DNA of 40,937 nt from Bacteroidaceae bacterium (GTDB lineage: Bacteria; Bacteroidota; Bacteroidia; Bacteroidales; Bacteroidaceae). This document shows, one piece after another, positions 8,533 to 17,400 of this stretch. Where the stretch lies: the NCBI GenBank assembly GCA_017526905.1, contig JAFXQT010000036.1, positions 1 to 40,937 on the forward strand, read 5' to 3'. Numbering within the stretch: the first letter of the stretch is position 1; every line of letters begins with the position of its first letter. Under the pieces are notes generated by a model. That model saw only the letters and a program-made list of their open reading frames with translations. It searched no databases and was not told the DNA's origin. The position numbers and the translations under genes were made by a program.

Positions 8533-8648
8533 GAGGGTGGAAGAGCGGTGGCGAGGGTTGGTTGGTGGTGAAGGTGGAAGGGTGGGGGTGAGGGTGGAAG
8601 AGCGGTGGCGAGGGTGGGCTTGTTGGTGATGAAGGTGGAAGGGTGGGG
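8533..8648 (+). repeat. G-rich tandem repeat of about 57-60 bp, two copies
   Basis: GAGGGTGGAAGAGCGGTGGC opens a unit at 8533 and again at 8590; the second copy is 3 bp longer. The surrounding 8400-8740 is strongly G-rich on the + strand. The opposite strand shows a Pro/His/Ser-rich open frame across it which is composition-driven and not credible as a gene. Confidence 0.85.
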
Positions 8649-8745
8649 TTACGAAAGCGCCCCTGGTGCGGGTGCATCAAGGGCGCAGGGTTTTGGGTGC
8701 TGCGGGCATCGTGGGGTGGGGCGATGCATGCGGTTTGTTCAGCGG

Positions 8746-8938
8746 GTATTCATCGCGGGAAAACCGCGATGCACTGTGACTCGGTGTTCTTTGTTATTCT
8801 TCACCGAGCAAAGTGTGTCTGAGGGCGGGGCGCAGCATTCTCTTATTCATCATTCGCCATTCTCTTCATCGAGCTAAGTGTTTCAGAGGGCCGGCCGCAG
8901 CATTCTCTTATTCGTCATTCGTCATTCCTCATTCCTCA
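8746..8938 (-). repeat. Composite intergenic repeat element, copy 2 (inverted)
   Basis: Reverse-complement counterpart of the element at 1130-1444: one CATCGCGG hairpin at 8751-8771, then ACTCGGTGTTCTTTGT, then the CAGCATTCTCTTATTC module twice, then TCATTCGTCATTCCTCATTC simple repeat. The final repeat unit supplies the stop codon of the C10 protease gene. Only one hairpin is present here against four in copy 1, but the middle module is duplicated. Confidence 0.85.
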
Positions 8939-11900
8939 TTCTCCCACCACAACCTTTCTGCCGTTCTGCACGTAGATGCCGCGGGTGGGCTTGCTTACGC
9001 GCTGGCCGCTGAGGTTGTAGAAGGTGGTGGAGGCGGGCTTGTTGGCTGTGGGTGCGCCCTGGATGCCGACCAGCGTGTCGGGCATGCTGATGACGAGCTT
9101 GGCGTAGTCGCAGGCAAACGGCACGATGTAGGTGCTGAAGGCGGGCACGGTGGTGGTGTAGTGCAGGGCGAAGCTGGAGCCGTCGGCGTCGAGGGTATAG
9201 ACTGACGCTTGTTGCTGCTGCATGAGGGTGCTGCGCAGGCTCACCTGCTCGCCAGTGACGCTGGCCTTGAAGGTGACGGGGATGAGGGCGTCCTGGCCGC
9301 TGAAGGTGATGGGCTGGCCGGTGAGGGTGCTGCCCGGGGTGAGGGCGATGAGGTAGGGCCGGTTGGCCTGGAGCATCTCGGCGTAGTCGAAATGCAGCAC
9401 GTCGGCATCCTCATGGTCGAACTCCATGATGAGCAGGTCCTTGCCGGTGTCGGTGGGTGCCTGTGCCCACGTCAGGTTCTTGGCCGAGCCGTCCACTTGG
9501 GCGCTGATAGTGCTGGCGGTGAAGGGCAGTGCGATGGTGTTCCAGCCGCCCTTCTCGGAGTGGGCCTGTGTGAACTGGCGGGTGTAGCTGATGTTGTTGG
9601 CGGTGAACTCGGTGGGAGTGACGAAGTCGTAGCCATCGGTCAGGGTGAGCTGTTCGGCCACGCCGCCGCGCACGATGTTGGTGGTGAGGCCTGTGGGCAC
9701 GGCATCGCCCTCGGCCAGGAAGTAGATGGTGTTGGGGTTGCCGCCGCTCACCTTGCTCACGCCGGCTTCAGACAGGTCCACTGCCACGGCGTTGTTGTCG
9801 GCCACTACCTCGGTAGTGGGCGCTGTGTACTGCTTGGTGCCGTTGGCAAAGTAGGTGGTCACGCCGGGCTGCAGCGTGCGCTGGTAAGCCCAGTCGAAGG
9901 CTATCTCGGTGTCGCCCACGTAGAGCCAGGGCACATAGGGCTGGCCGTAGCTGAGGCCGCTGATGCTGAAGGGCACGTCGGCGCTCTCTCCGGCGGGTAT
10001 GCTCACACGCAGGTAGTCGTTCTTCACGGTGGCGTAGTGCTGGCCATCCTCTGTGCCGAGGGTCATGAAGAGGAGCTCGCCGTCGAAGTCGTTGGCCGAG
10101 TTGTTTCGCACGGTCATGGTGCCGGCCAGGCTGCCATACACCACCTGGCTGGTGCCGTTGGCATAGGTGAAGGCGGTGAGAGTGAGGTCGGGCTCGGTGC
10201 TGCCGCCGGCAGTCACGTTCACGTTGACGTGGCCGATGACGTTCGTGCCGGCCTCGTCCAGACAGATGGCCAGGTCGTTGGTGCCGGTGGCCACGGGCGT
10301 GTAGTAGAAGGAGATGGTGGCCGTTTCGTTGGTCTGGATGGTGGCGCCGGTGTAGGGCACGGGGTTATCTTGGGCATCGTAGGTGGCGGCGGCATCGCGC
10401 AGGTACAGGATGCCGTAGAACTCGTCGGCGCTGTTGCGCAGCTTCACCTGCACCTCGGTGCTCAGACCGGTCTTGGCCTTGCCCACCACGCTGGAACTGA
10501 CGATGGTGAGTTTAGCCTCGGGCTGGTAGTGCAGGGTGGTGATGTTGCCGTCCTTCACGGTGACGAGGGCGTACTCCTTGTTGTGGTTGATGTTGGTGTG
10601 CAGTTCGGTCTCGGTGGAGACCTTGCTCACAGGCACGTACTTGTAGGTGCCGTCGGCCAGGCCGAGGCTCTGCAGGTCGATGCGGAAGTGGCTGCTGTAC
10701 TGGCCGTAGTTGGGGCCCAGCGTCCAGTTCTTTGTGTACCATGTGGGGTTGACGAGCTTGCCGTCGTCGGTGACCTGAGCAAAGCCCGCGTCGAAGGTGT
10801 GTGTGTCGCCGGTCAGGTTGAAGATGTCGGCCTTGAGGATGGTGCCCTCCACGTCGAAGTTGCTGGCCGTCATCTGTACTACATGGTCAGCGGTCTCGCC
10901 GTCCTGCTTCTTGATGCCGATCACGGCGTCCTGGCCGTAGCTGTAGCCGTCCTCGGTGGAGCTGGCGCCGGCACCGCTCGAGCTGCCGGGGTTGGCCACG
11001 GACAGGGCGAAGTAGCCGTTGCACCAGCCGCCCCAGCCCCAGTTGATGTGGAACAGGCCCTCGCCGTCGTAGCCGTCAACCACGAAGGCGTGGCCGCCGC
11101 CGGAGGACTGTCCGCCGTAGAGCACGGGGCGCTGGGCCTCAAGCTCGGCATACATCAGCTCCAGCCACTCGGCATAGCTGTAGTCCTCGCGGTGGATCTT
11201 GCGCGTGGTGGCGCTGTAGTCGAAGTAGTCCACCAGCGCGTCGGCCGTGGCCGTGATGGCTGCGCTGGAACCGCCGTTGGCGTTGTTGGCATAGTTCATG
11301 TGCACGGAGGCGCCGCAGGCGGCCATTAGCGTGGCCACGGCCTGACAGGCCTCGGTGTCCTCATCGTTGGCGTTGTAAGTGGGTTTCATCTTGTCCCAGG
11401 CCAGGGGAGTGCCGGCGGCCACGGCGGGCACGCTGATCTGTCCCAGACCGCCCCAGATGGTGCTGCACTGGTAGGCAGGAATCTGCTGGGTGGTGGCAGC
11501 TGGCCACTGGTGGTAGAACATGACTTGTGCCATGGCGGTGGCCACGCAGCCGGTGGCGCTGGTGCCCATGTTGAAGAACTCGGGGCAGCTGCCGTTGTAG
11601 GGAGCCTCCTGGTCCCACAGGGTGGGCAGCATCGGGGCAATGGAGTATTTGGCTTTGGCGCGCAGCGGAGCGCGTTGTGCCCCGGCAGCCGGGCGGGTGA
11701 CGGTCTTCACGTCAAGCTGGCGCATCTGGTCGGCATAGCCTGCCAGCCATGCCTTCAGGTTGTCGGGCATGCGGCTGGCGTCGAAGGTGCCGCGGTCGGC
11801 ATAGCCCAGGATGGGTGCGGTGCGGTCGTCGCCGCTCACGATGACGAAGCCATCGCCCTGGCCCACGTTGAACACGTAGAAGGCATCGGCCACGGCCTCC

Positions 11901-12067
11901 TGCAGCGATTGGCCGGCGGTGGCACTGCGCAGCTGGCGTGCGCCGTTGCTGTGGTGTTTCTGACTGAGGAACTGGCGCGCTTGCTGCATGGCAGCCTCGC
12001 GCCCTACGGGTGCTGCCCAGCACAGGGAGGCGGCGAGCAGCGCGGTGAGTAGGGTAAACTTTCGCAT
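8936..12067 (-). CDS. C10-family (streptopain-like) cysteine protease with C-terminal sorting-like tail
   Basis: Secreted cysteine protease, 1043 residues. A signal peptide (MRKFTLLTALLAASLCWA) is followed by a Spi/propeptide-like region (about 20-120) and the C10 catalytic domain (about 140-360). The nucleophile is Cys174 in TSATGCVATAMAQ and the catalytic His326 lies in SSGGGHAFVVDGYDG, followed by the conserved HINWGWGGWCNGYF. Residues about 390-960 are Ig/beta-sandwich repeats. The C-terminus (FYNLSGQRVSKPTRGIYVQN) is the tail common on Prevotella secreted proteins and resembles a type 9 secretion sorting signal; a PorE-like protein is encoded 26 kb away. Family members process host or dietary protein; the substrate here is unknown. 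A good promoter lies just upstream, so it is probably transcribed alone. Confidence 0.93.
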   Translation of the reverse strand: MRKFTLLTALLAASLCWAAPVGREAAMQQARQFLSQKHHSNGARQLRSATAGQSLQEAVADAFYVFNVGQGDGFVIVSGDDRTAPILGYADRGTFDASRMPDNLKAWLAGYADQMRQLDVKTVTRPAAGAQRAPLRAKAKYSIAPMLPTLWDQEAPYNGSCPEFFNMGTSATGCVATAMAQVMFYHQWPAATTQQIPAYQCSTIWGGLGQISVPAVAAGTPLAWDKMKPTYNANDEDTEACQAVATLMAACGASVHMNYANNANGGSSAAITATADALVDYFDYSATTRKIHREDYSYAEWLELMYAELEAQRPVLYGGQSSGGGHAFVVDGYDGEGLFHINWGWGGWCNGYFALSVANPGSSSGAGASSTEDGYSYGQDAVIGIKKQDGETADHVVQMTASNFDVEGTILKADIFNLTGDTHTFDAGFAQVTDDGKLVNPTWYTKNWTLGPNYGQYSSHFRIDLQSLGLADGTYKYVPVSKVSTETELHTNINHNKEYALVTVKDGNITTLHYQPEAKLTIVSSSVVGKAKTGLSTEVQVKLRNSADEFYGILYLRDAAATYDAQDNPVPYTGATIQTNETATISFYYTPVATGTNDLAICLDEAGTNVIGHVNVNVTAGGSTEPDLTLTAFTYANGTSQVVYGSLAGTMTVRNNSANDFDGELLFMTLGTEDGQHYATVKNDYLRVSIPAGESADVPFSISGLSYGQPYVPWLYVGDTEIAFDWAYQRTLQPGVTTYFANGTKQYTAPTTEVVADNNAVAVDLSEAGVSKVSGGNPNTIYFLAEGDAVPTGLTTNIVRGGVAEQLTLTDGYDFVTPTEFTANNISYTRQFTQAHSEKGGWNTIALPFTASTISAQVDGSAKNLTWAQAPTDTGKDLLIMEFDHEDADVLHFDYAEMLQANRPYLIALTPGSTLTGQPITFSGQDALIPVTFKASVTGEQVSLRSTLMQQQQASVYTLDADGSSFALHYTTTVPAFSTYIVPFACDYAKLVISMPDTLVGIQGAPTANKPASTTFYNLSGQRVSKPTRGIYVQNGRKVVVGE

Positions 12068-12112
12068 AAGTTGTTATTGTATCTTTGTTTTAAGTTCGGT
12101 AGGTTGTCGGCG

Positions 12113-12144
12113 CAAAGATATACAAAAAATGCAAAAGCAAGCAA
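12113..12144 (-). promoter_or_regulatory. Promoter of the C10 protease gene
   Basis: On the minus strand a perfect -7 box TATCTTTG (CAAAGATA at 12113-12120) is preceded after 21 bp by a TTG (CAA at 12142-12144) fitting the -33 box. The expected start near 12107 gives a leader of about 40 nt. Confidence 0.7.
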
Positions 12145-12185
12145 GAAAGGGCGGAATAAATGGTGGAGTCTGACGAAGTGGCCCC

Positions 12186-13427
12186 TTATTGCCGTTCTTT
12201 CAGCAAACGGACTATGAGTTGTGCGGCGCGTTTGGGTGCTCCGGGGGCTCCCAGCCTGCGTGCCACCTCCTCGTAGCCCTGCAGCATGGCCTCGCGCTGC
12301 TTGCTGCCGGGCAGGATGGCGGTCAGGTGCCGGCGCAGGTTGGCCACGTTCATCTGTTCGGCCACCAGTTCGGGCACCACTTCGGTGCCAGCCACGAGGT
12401 TGACCAGCGATATGTACGGTATCTTCAGGATGAGGCGTCGGCCCAGCGAGGCCAGCCGGCCGGCCCGCATGTAGTAGCACACCACTTGCGGCACGCGGAA
12501 AAGGGCGGTTTCGAGGGTGGCGGTGCCGCTGGTGACCAGTGCCGCCGTGGCGCAGGAGAGCAGGGCGTAGGTGTCGGTTTGGAATGCCGGTGCATCGGCT
12601 TCCTGCCAGTTGGGCAGGGATTGCAGCACACTTTGGTAGTAGTCCGGCTCGATGCCGGGCGCTGCGGCTATGACGATGCGGTAGTGCTCGCGGTAGGGCT
12701 CCACGGCGACCAGCATTCGGCTGAGGTTGTCGCGGATTTCTTGTCGGCGCGAACCGGGCAGGAGGGCAATTAACGGAAGGAGGGCCCCCTGTGAAGTGGT
12801 GGGAGGGAGGGCCCCCTGTGGCCCCCCGGCGGGGGGCGTTGTTCCTGGCGCGGAAGTTACTGATGGGATGTTGGCACGAGCGTTTGCCCCCCTCCGGGGG
12901 GCTACGGGGGGCCTGTACGCTTCCACTTCGTCCATGGTGGGGTTGCCCACGTAGTGTATGGGGTAGCCGTGCTTCTTCTCGAAGAAGTCCACCTCGAAAG
13001 GCAGTATGGAGAACAGCTCGTCCACGTCGCGCTTCAGGGCCTTGATGCGGTACTCCTTCCACGCCCACAGCTTCGGCGCGATGTAATAATAGACGGGGCA
13101 AATACCGATGGAATGGGCAAATTTGGCCATCTTGAGGTTGAAACCGGGGTAATCGACAAGGATAAGCACGTGGGGCTGCCACGCCACGATGTCGGCCTTG
13201 CATTGCTGCATGCCGTGCAGGATGGTGCGTGCATGCAACAGCACGGGGATAATGCCCATGTAGGCCAGGTCGCGGTAGTGGCGCACCAGCGTCATTCCTT
13301 GGGCTGCCATCAGGTCGCCGCCGAAGCCGCGGAACTCGGCCTGCGCATCTTCGGCTTTCAGTGCGGCTATGAGGTGCGAGGCATGGAGGTCGCCGCTGGC
13401 CTCGCCCGCTATGAGGTAATACTTCAC
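12186..13427 (-). CDS. lpxB: Lipid-A-disaccharide synthase with an in-frame repeat insertion
   Basis: GT19 glycosyltransferase joining UDP-2,3-diacylglucosamine and lipid X to the lipid A disaccharide at the inner membrane. Family landmarks: N-terminal IAGEASGDLHASHLI, PHVLILVDYPGFNLKMAKF, YYYIAPKLWAWKEYRIK, VGNPTMDEV, ALLPGSRRQEI, and VTSGTATLETALFRVPQVVC. At 413 residues it is longer than the usual 370-385. The excess sits at residues about 172-216 (12780-12914), between VGNPTMDEV and the ALLPGSR strand: Pro/Gly/Ala-rich sequence (PPVAPRRGA, PPAGGPQGALPPTTSQGA) encoded by the same GC-rich repeat found after ftsH. The join falls in the linker between the two Rossmann lobes, so the enzyme may well still work. 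It lies 88 bp downstream of surE on the same strand. Confidence 0.95.
   Translation of the reverse strand: MKYYLIAGEASGDLHASHLIAALKAEDAQAEFRGFGGDLMAAQGMTLVRHYRDLAYMGIIPVLLHARTILHGMQQCKADIVAWQPHVLILVDYPGFNLKMAKFAHSIGICPVYYYIAPKLWAWKEYRIKALKRDVDELFSILPFEVDFFEKKHGYPIHYVGNPTMDEVEAYRPPVAPRRGANARANIPSVTSAPGTTPPAGGPQGALPPTTSQGALLPLIALLPGSRRQEIRDNLSRMLVAVEPYREHYRIVIAAAPGIEPDYYQSVLQSLPNWQEADAPAFQTDTYALLSCATAALVTSGTATLETALFRVPQVVCYYMRAGRLASLGRRLILKIPYISLVNLVAGTEVVPELVAEQMNVANLRRHLTAILPGSKQREAMLQGYEEVARRLGAPGAPKRAAQLIVRLLKERQ
12780..12914 (-). repeat. GC-rich repeat embedded in lpxB
   Basis: Contains GGGCCCCCTGTG twice on the + strand (12782-12793, 12809-12820), a CCCCCCGGCGGGGGG dyad, and GCCCCCCTCCGGGGGGC with a following ACGGGGGGCC. 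About 135 bp (45 codons) in frame with lpxB and free of stop codons. A shorter relative is at 1097. Confidence 0.85.
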
Positions 13428-13515
13428 TGAGATGGAGGGTTATGCCCACCCCGATCCCTCCCTGGGGAGGGGGCTCGTTTGAGCTTAGGGTATGCCTGGG
13501 GGTAGGTGTGTAAGT

Positions 13516-14403
13516 TTATACGTTGGACTCGGAATGGATGATGAATGATTGCAGTTGCTGCATGGCACTGTGGGCGGTGGTGTCCACGCCGACGGGCACA
13601 ACGGGGCAGTAGCCGGCGCGGAGGGCGGCGAAGTCGGTGTCGGTGGCTTCGGGCTCCAGGTCGGTGAAGGTGCCGGTCAGCCTGAAGGTGTGCGTGCGGA
13701 AGGGGTCGTCCGACTGTGCCTGCTGCTCCTCGGCCGTGGGCTCCCACTCGGCGCTCCACTGGCCGCGTGCCTGCCGGGCCACCTGCCAGCCGCGGAAGGG
13801 CCTGTCGGTGGGTATGTTTATGTTCAGGCACACCCCCGTGGGCAGCCCGCGTTGCACGACCGTCTGGCACAGGCGGGCAATGGCCTGCAGGGTGTCGGCC
13901 CCCACCGGGTGCTCGGCGTAGCGCTGTCCGCGTGCCAGGTAGAGTGAGAGTCCGATGCTTGGGATGCCCTTCATGCACCCCTCCAGCACGGCACCCATCG
14001 TGCCGCTGTAGTGCACGCTGATGCTGGCATTGTCGCCGGCATTGATGCCGCTCAGCAGCAGGTCTGGGCGGCGTGGCAGAATGTTGTGCAGGGCCAGTTT
14101 CACGCAGTCCACGGGTGTGCCGGAGCAGACAAACCAGTGCACGTTGTCGGCATCGGTCTGTGTCTCGACACATGCCTTGGCTTCGGGGTGTTCGGGAACA
14201 GTAGCCTGGGCCAGTTCGTCCGCAGGCAGCAGGCGGTAGCGCACCGGCTCGGTGCAGGTGATGGCACAGGCGGCACCGGAGCGGGGCCCGTCGGGGGCCA
14301 CTACATACAGTTCGGCTATCGGCCCGATGGCCCGTGCCAGGGCTTGGATGCCCGGGGCCTGCCAGCCGTCGTCGTTGGTGATCAGTATCAGCGCTTTGCT
14401 CAT
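13516..14403 (-). CDS. surE: 5'/3'-nucleotidase SurE
   Basis: Metal-dependent phosphatase that dephosphorylates nucleoside monophosphates (and short polyphosphate in some species). The N-terminal NDDGW at residues 10-14 supplies the metal-binding Asp pair; LVV-type strand plus APDGPRSG, CSGTPVDCVKLAL, LLSGINAGDNASISVHYSGT and the adjacent MGAVLEG are the standard motifs. The 295 residues exceed the usual 250-260; extra sequence lies near residues 58-90 (LPADELAQATVPEHPEAKAC) before the CSGTPVD motif and in the C-terminal third. The start is immediately preceded by GATAAAAGATAAGAG repeats that fill the 37-bp gap from the macroglobulin gene, so both may share a transcript. lpxB follows. Confidence 0.95.
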   Translation of the reverse strand: MSKALILITNDDGWQAPGIQALARAIGPIAELYVVAPDGPRSGAACAITCTEPVRYRLLPADELAQATVPEHPEAKACVETQTDADNVHWFVCSGTPVDCVKLALHNILPRRPDLLLSGINAGDNASISVHYSGTMGAVLEGCMKGIPSIGLSLYLARGQRYAEHPVGADTLQAIARLCQTVVQRGLPTGVCLNINIPTDRPFRGWQVARQARGQWSAEWEPTAEEQQAQSDDPFRTHTFRLTGTFTDLEPEATDTDFAALRAGYCPVVPVGVDTTAHSAMQQLQSFIIHSESNV

Positions 14404-14446
14404 CTTTTATCTCTTATCTTTTATCTCTTATCTCTTATCTTTAATC
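14404..14446 (-). repeat. GATAAGAG/GATAAAAG simple repeat before surE
   Basis: Purine-rich on the minus strand, units of 8-15 bp (AGATAAAAGATAAGAG) that abut the surE ATG and reach into the last codons of the macroglobulin gene. The same unit precedes folA at 26948-27004, also abutting a start region. Confidence 0.85.
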
Positions 14447-17400
14447 TTCAATCTCCACACTCTTCCCTCCCGTGTGTCCTTCGTACTCAGGTGCATACAG
14501 GCACTGGATGCGGCACAGGCCGGTGGAGTAGCGGCCGCTGCGGTCGATGAAGGCCGTCTCTTCCAGCACGTAGGTGCCCTTGGGCAGACGGTCAAAGAAA
14601 TAGTCGGTGCGAGCATCGCGCACGGCGCGGTAGTAGCCCAGCCCGCCCTGGTAGTGGTAGCCCGACACCTGCTCGGCCGGCTCGGCAGCGGCCGGACGGT
14701 CGGCACTGAGGCAAACGTACTCGTAGTCGCGGTCGGCCGTGATGATGTAGCGTGTGGTGAACTTATCGCCCACGGTCGGCGTCGTGTTGCTCAGTTCGCA
14801 GCGTATGCCGAGTCCCGCAGCCTGGGCGCTGGCATCGGCAATGGGTGTGAGGTACTGGGCATAGACGGCTCCCCAGGCCTCGGTGGGCGTGTGGCGTTGC
14901 ACGGTGATGGCGCGTGGCGCACGGCCGTCGGTGTAGGTTTGGCGGATATAGCCCAAGGCAGCGGGCGAGGCCTGCGTGTCGCGGGTACGGCCGTCGGCGG
15001 CCGAGGGTTCCACCACCGTGCGGCTGCGCCCGTAGTCCAGCGTCAGACGGTCCTTGCCGGTGGCGTTCAGTTCGGCTTCGGCTTCGTGCAGTAGGGCGTA
15101 GATGGCGTTGGTGGTGCAGATGCTCGATTCCCACATCTGCGTGCGTTTCTGCTGCAGCAGCCAACGGCGCATGCCTCGCATCAGCGGTGTCTGCGCGCCT
15201 TCCATGGCCTCGGCAGCCTCCATGGCCGTGGTGTGCACGATGATCTTGTGGGCCGTGGGCGTGAAACTGCCGCCGGCATAGTCGAAGAAGGTACCGTGGG
15301 CCTGGGTGCTGGTGGCGTGTTCGCGCAGTGCGTCATAGTAGAGGCGGGCCTCCTGCTGCCGGCCGTCGGCCTTGAGCACGATGGCTGCCATGGCCCGTTC
15401 GCTGTTGCTCATGCCGGCCACCGAGCCTTTCAGGTGGTCCAGAAGGTAGCGCACGTCGGCCTGCTGGCTCCGGTTGAGACGGACGCCCGCCTGCTGCGTG
15501 ATGTACACGTAGTCCAGGTGCATGAGCGAGGCCGTGCTGATGGTGGTTCCCTTGGCCTCGGCCTTGCGCATGTCGGCCACGTCGTGGGCCACCTGCTTGG
15601 CCAGGAAGGCAAAGGCTTGCTGGAGCAGTTGGTTGGCCTGCTGAGCGGCGTCCTCGGACAGGGTGCTGAAGTCGGAGGTGAGGGCGCGCAGGTGGGTCAG
15701 TTCGATGGCCACGAGGCGCGTCATCAGTTCGCTGCTGCGCATGCCGGGGAACCAGGCAAAGCCGCCGTCGTCCTCCTGACGCTGGGCCAGCCGCTGGAAC
15801 GAGGTGCCGATGCGCTGTTCCACCAGGTTGGGATCGAACAGGTCGATGAGCTGTGCCCGCCGCTCGGCATCGGTCTGTGCCTCGCGCAGCCACGGGGTCT
15901 CGTCCAGGATCAGCTGCTTGAGCTCCTCGTTGCGGGACAAGGGCGAGGTGTTGGCACCCGATGTAGCGTTGGCTTGCTGCTTCCAGAGGCCGACGATGTC
16001 CTTGAGCCGTGGGGTGGTGGCGGCGATGTGGGCAGCCAGCGTGTTGGCGTAGCATACGGCCGTGAGCGAGAGCACGTCGTCGTGTTGCGCCTCGCGCAGG
16101 GCGGGCAGTGCCTGCACCACATTCCAGATGGGGTGGGTGGTGTACTCTACGGTGAGGCGCCGGTGTGTGGCGCTGGGGTTGTCCTTATTAAATAAGGTGC
16201 TCAGGTCGGTGGTGTAGGTGCCGCTGCTGTCGGCCTGTATCTCCACGCTCTCGGTGACCCACGTCTGGGCGGAGAGGATGGGCAGGTAGCGCTGTTCGCC
16301 GTCGGTGAAGACAGTGGTGCCGTTGTTGTCGTCGGCATCGGCTTTGCGCTTGCGATTCTTGGAGGTGCGGCCCTTGGTGGCGGCGTTCTTGGTGCTGCCG
16401 GTAGTGGCCGTGAGGCGCACAGCCACGATGGGGTACTGCTCGGTGGGCGTGTAGGCGAAGGAGAGCACCGTCTCGCCTTGTGCCGTGGTGGCGAAGGGTG
16501 CTTCCTGCCGAAGGATGAGGCGCTCGGTCTCGGGGTCGAACACCTCCAGGAGGGCGGTGCCGCTGAGCGGTTGGTCGGTGAGGTTCTGCACGCTGGCGCG
16601 GATGTTGCCCTGGTCGGACGCGCGGAGGAAACGGGGCAGGTGCAGGCTGGCCATCAGTTCCTTGCGGGCCGTGGTTTGCGCCTGGATGCAGGCCGTTTGC
16701 ATGTCGGGTGTGTGGGCGATGCCCAGCAGTTGCCATGTGGTGAGGCTCTCGGGCAGCGTGAAGCTGAGTGTGACCTCGCCTGTGTGTGGGTTGGTGTGCA
16801 GGCGTGGCATGAAGGCGGCCGTTTCGTTGAAGTTGGTGCGCAGGGCGGCCACGGGGGCATCGGCCTTGGGACTTAGCTGCTCGATGTCGGGCTCGGACAA
16901 TTCGACGCTGCCCCCTATGCCCTTTGCCTGGGCGGCCATCAGCATGGGCGCTTCCATCTCGGCACTCTCCTCCACGGCATACAAGGCATCAGCATTGGCC
17001 ATGGTGGCTCTCGCTGGAGCATTGGCCCCCGTCATCAGCAGGCGTTTCTTGCTTTTGGTCTGCAGGCCGGCGATGCGTCCACGCAGCCCGTATCCTAAGC
17101 CGAAGGACATGCCGCTGGTCCATTTTTCATCGATTTCATCGAAGGTCAGCGCGGGCACTTTCAGCGATTTCATCGGGAAATAGAGGGCTATCTGCCGGCG
17201 TTCCATGAAGGGACAGAATACATACCATATGCGGAAGGGAATGTTGTGGAAACGGTTTACGGACAGGTTCCATTGGTGGGCCACCAGTTGGTCCAACGAG
17301 GCATCGTAGATGGTGGCCATGAGGTTGGCCGGGGCGGGCGTGCCGTCGGGGCGTGTCAGCCGCAACGTCCATGTCTGCTGCTCGCCGGGATGGGTGTGGT

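Noticed and set aside
8288-8680. 130-residue Pro/His/Ser-rich open frame on the - strand in the repeat-rich gap
   Set aside because: Composition follows the G-rich repeat and the last part is a translation of the 23-bp array; no start signal or homology.
7879-8935. Degraded mobile element in the 1-kb gap
   Set aside because: No transposase remnant, terminal inverted repeats or target-site duplication could be seen; only short repeats of several unrelated types.
9209-11329. 706-residue open frame on the + strand opposite the C10 protease
   Set aside because: Same compositional shadow; no domain is recognisable and the minus strand has catalytic motifs in place.
12080-12087. Plus-strand TATCTTTG as a promoter
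   Set aside because: It faces into the 3' end of lpxB and no plus-strand gene follows; probably fortuitous next to the real minus-strand promoter.
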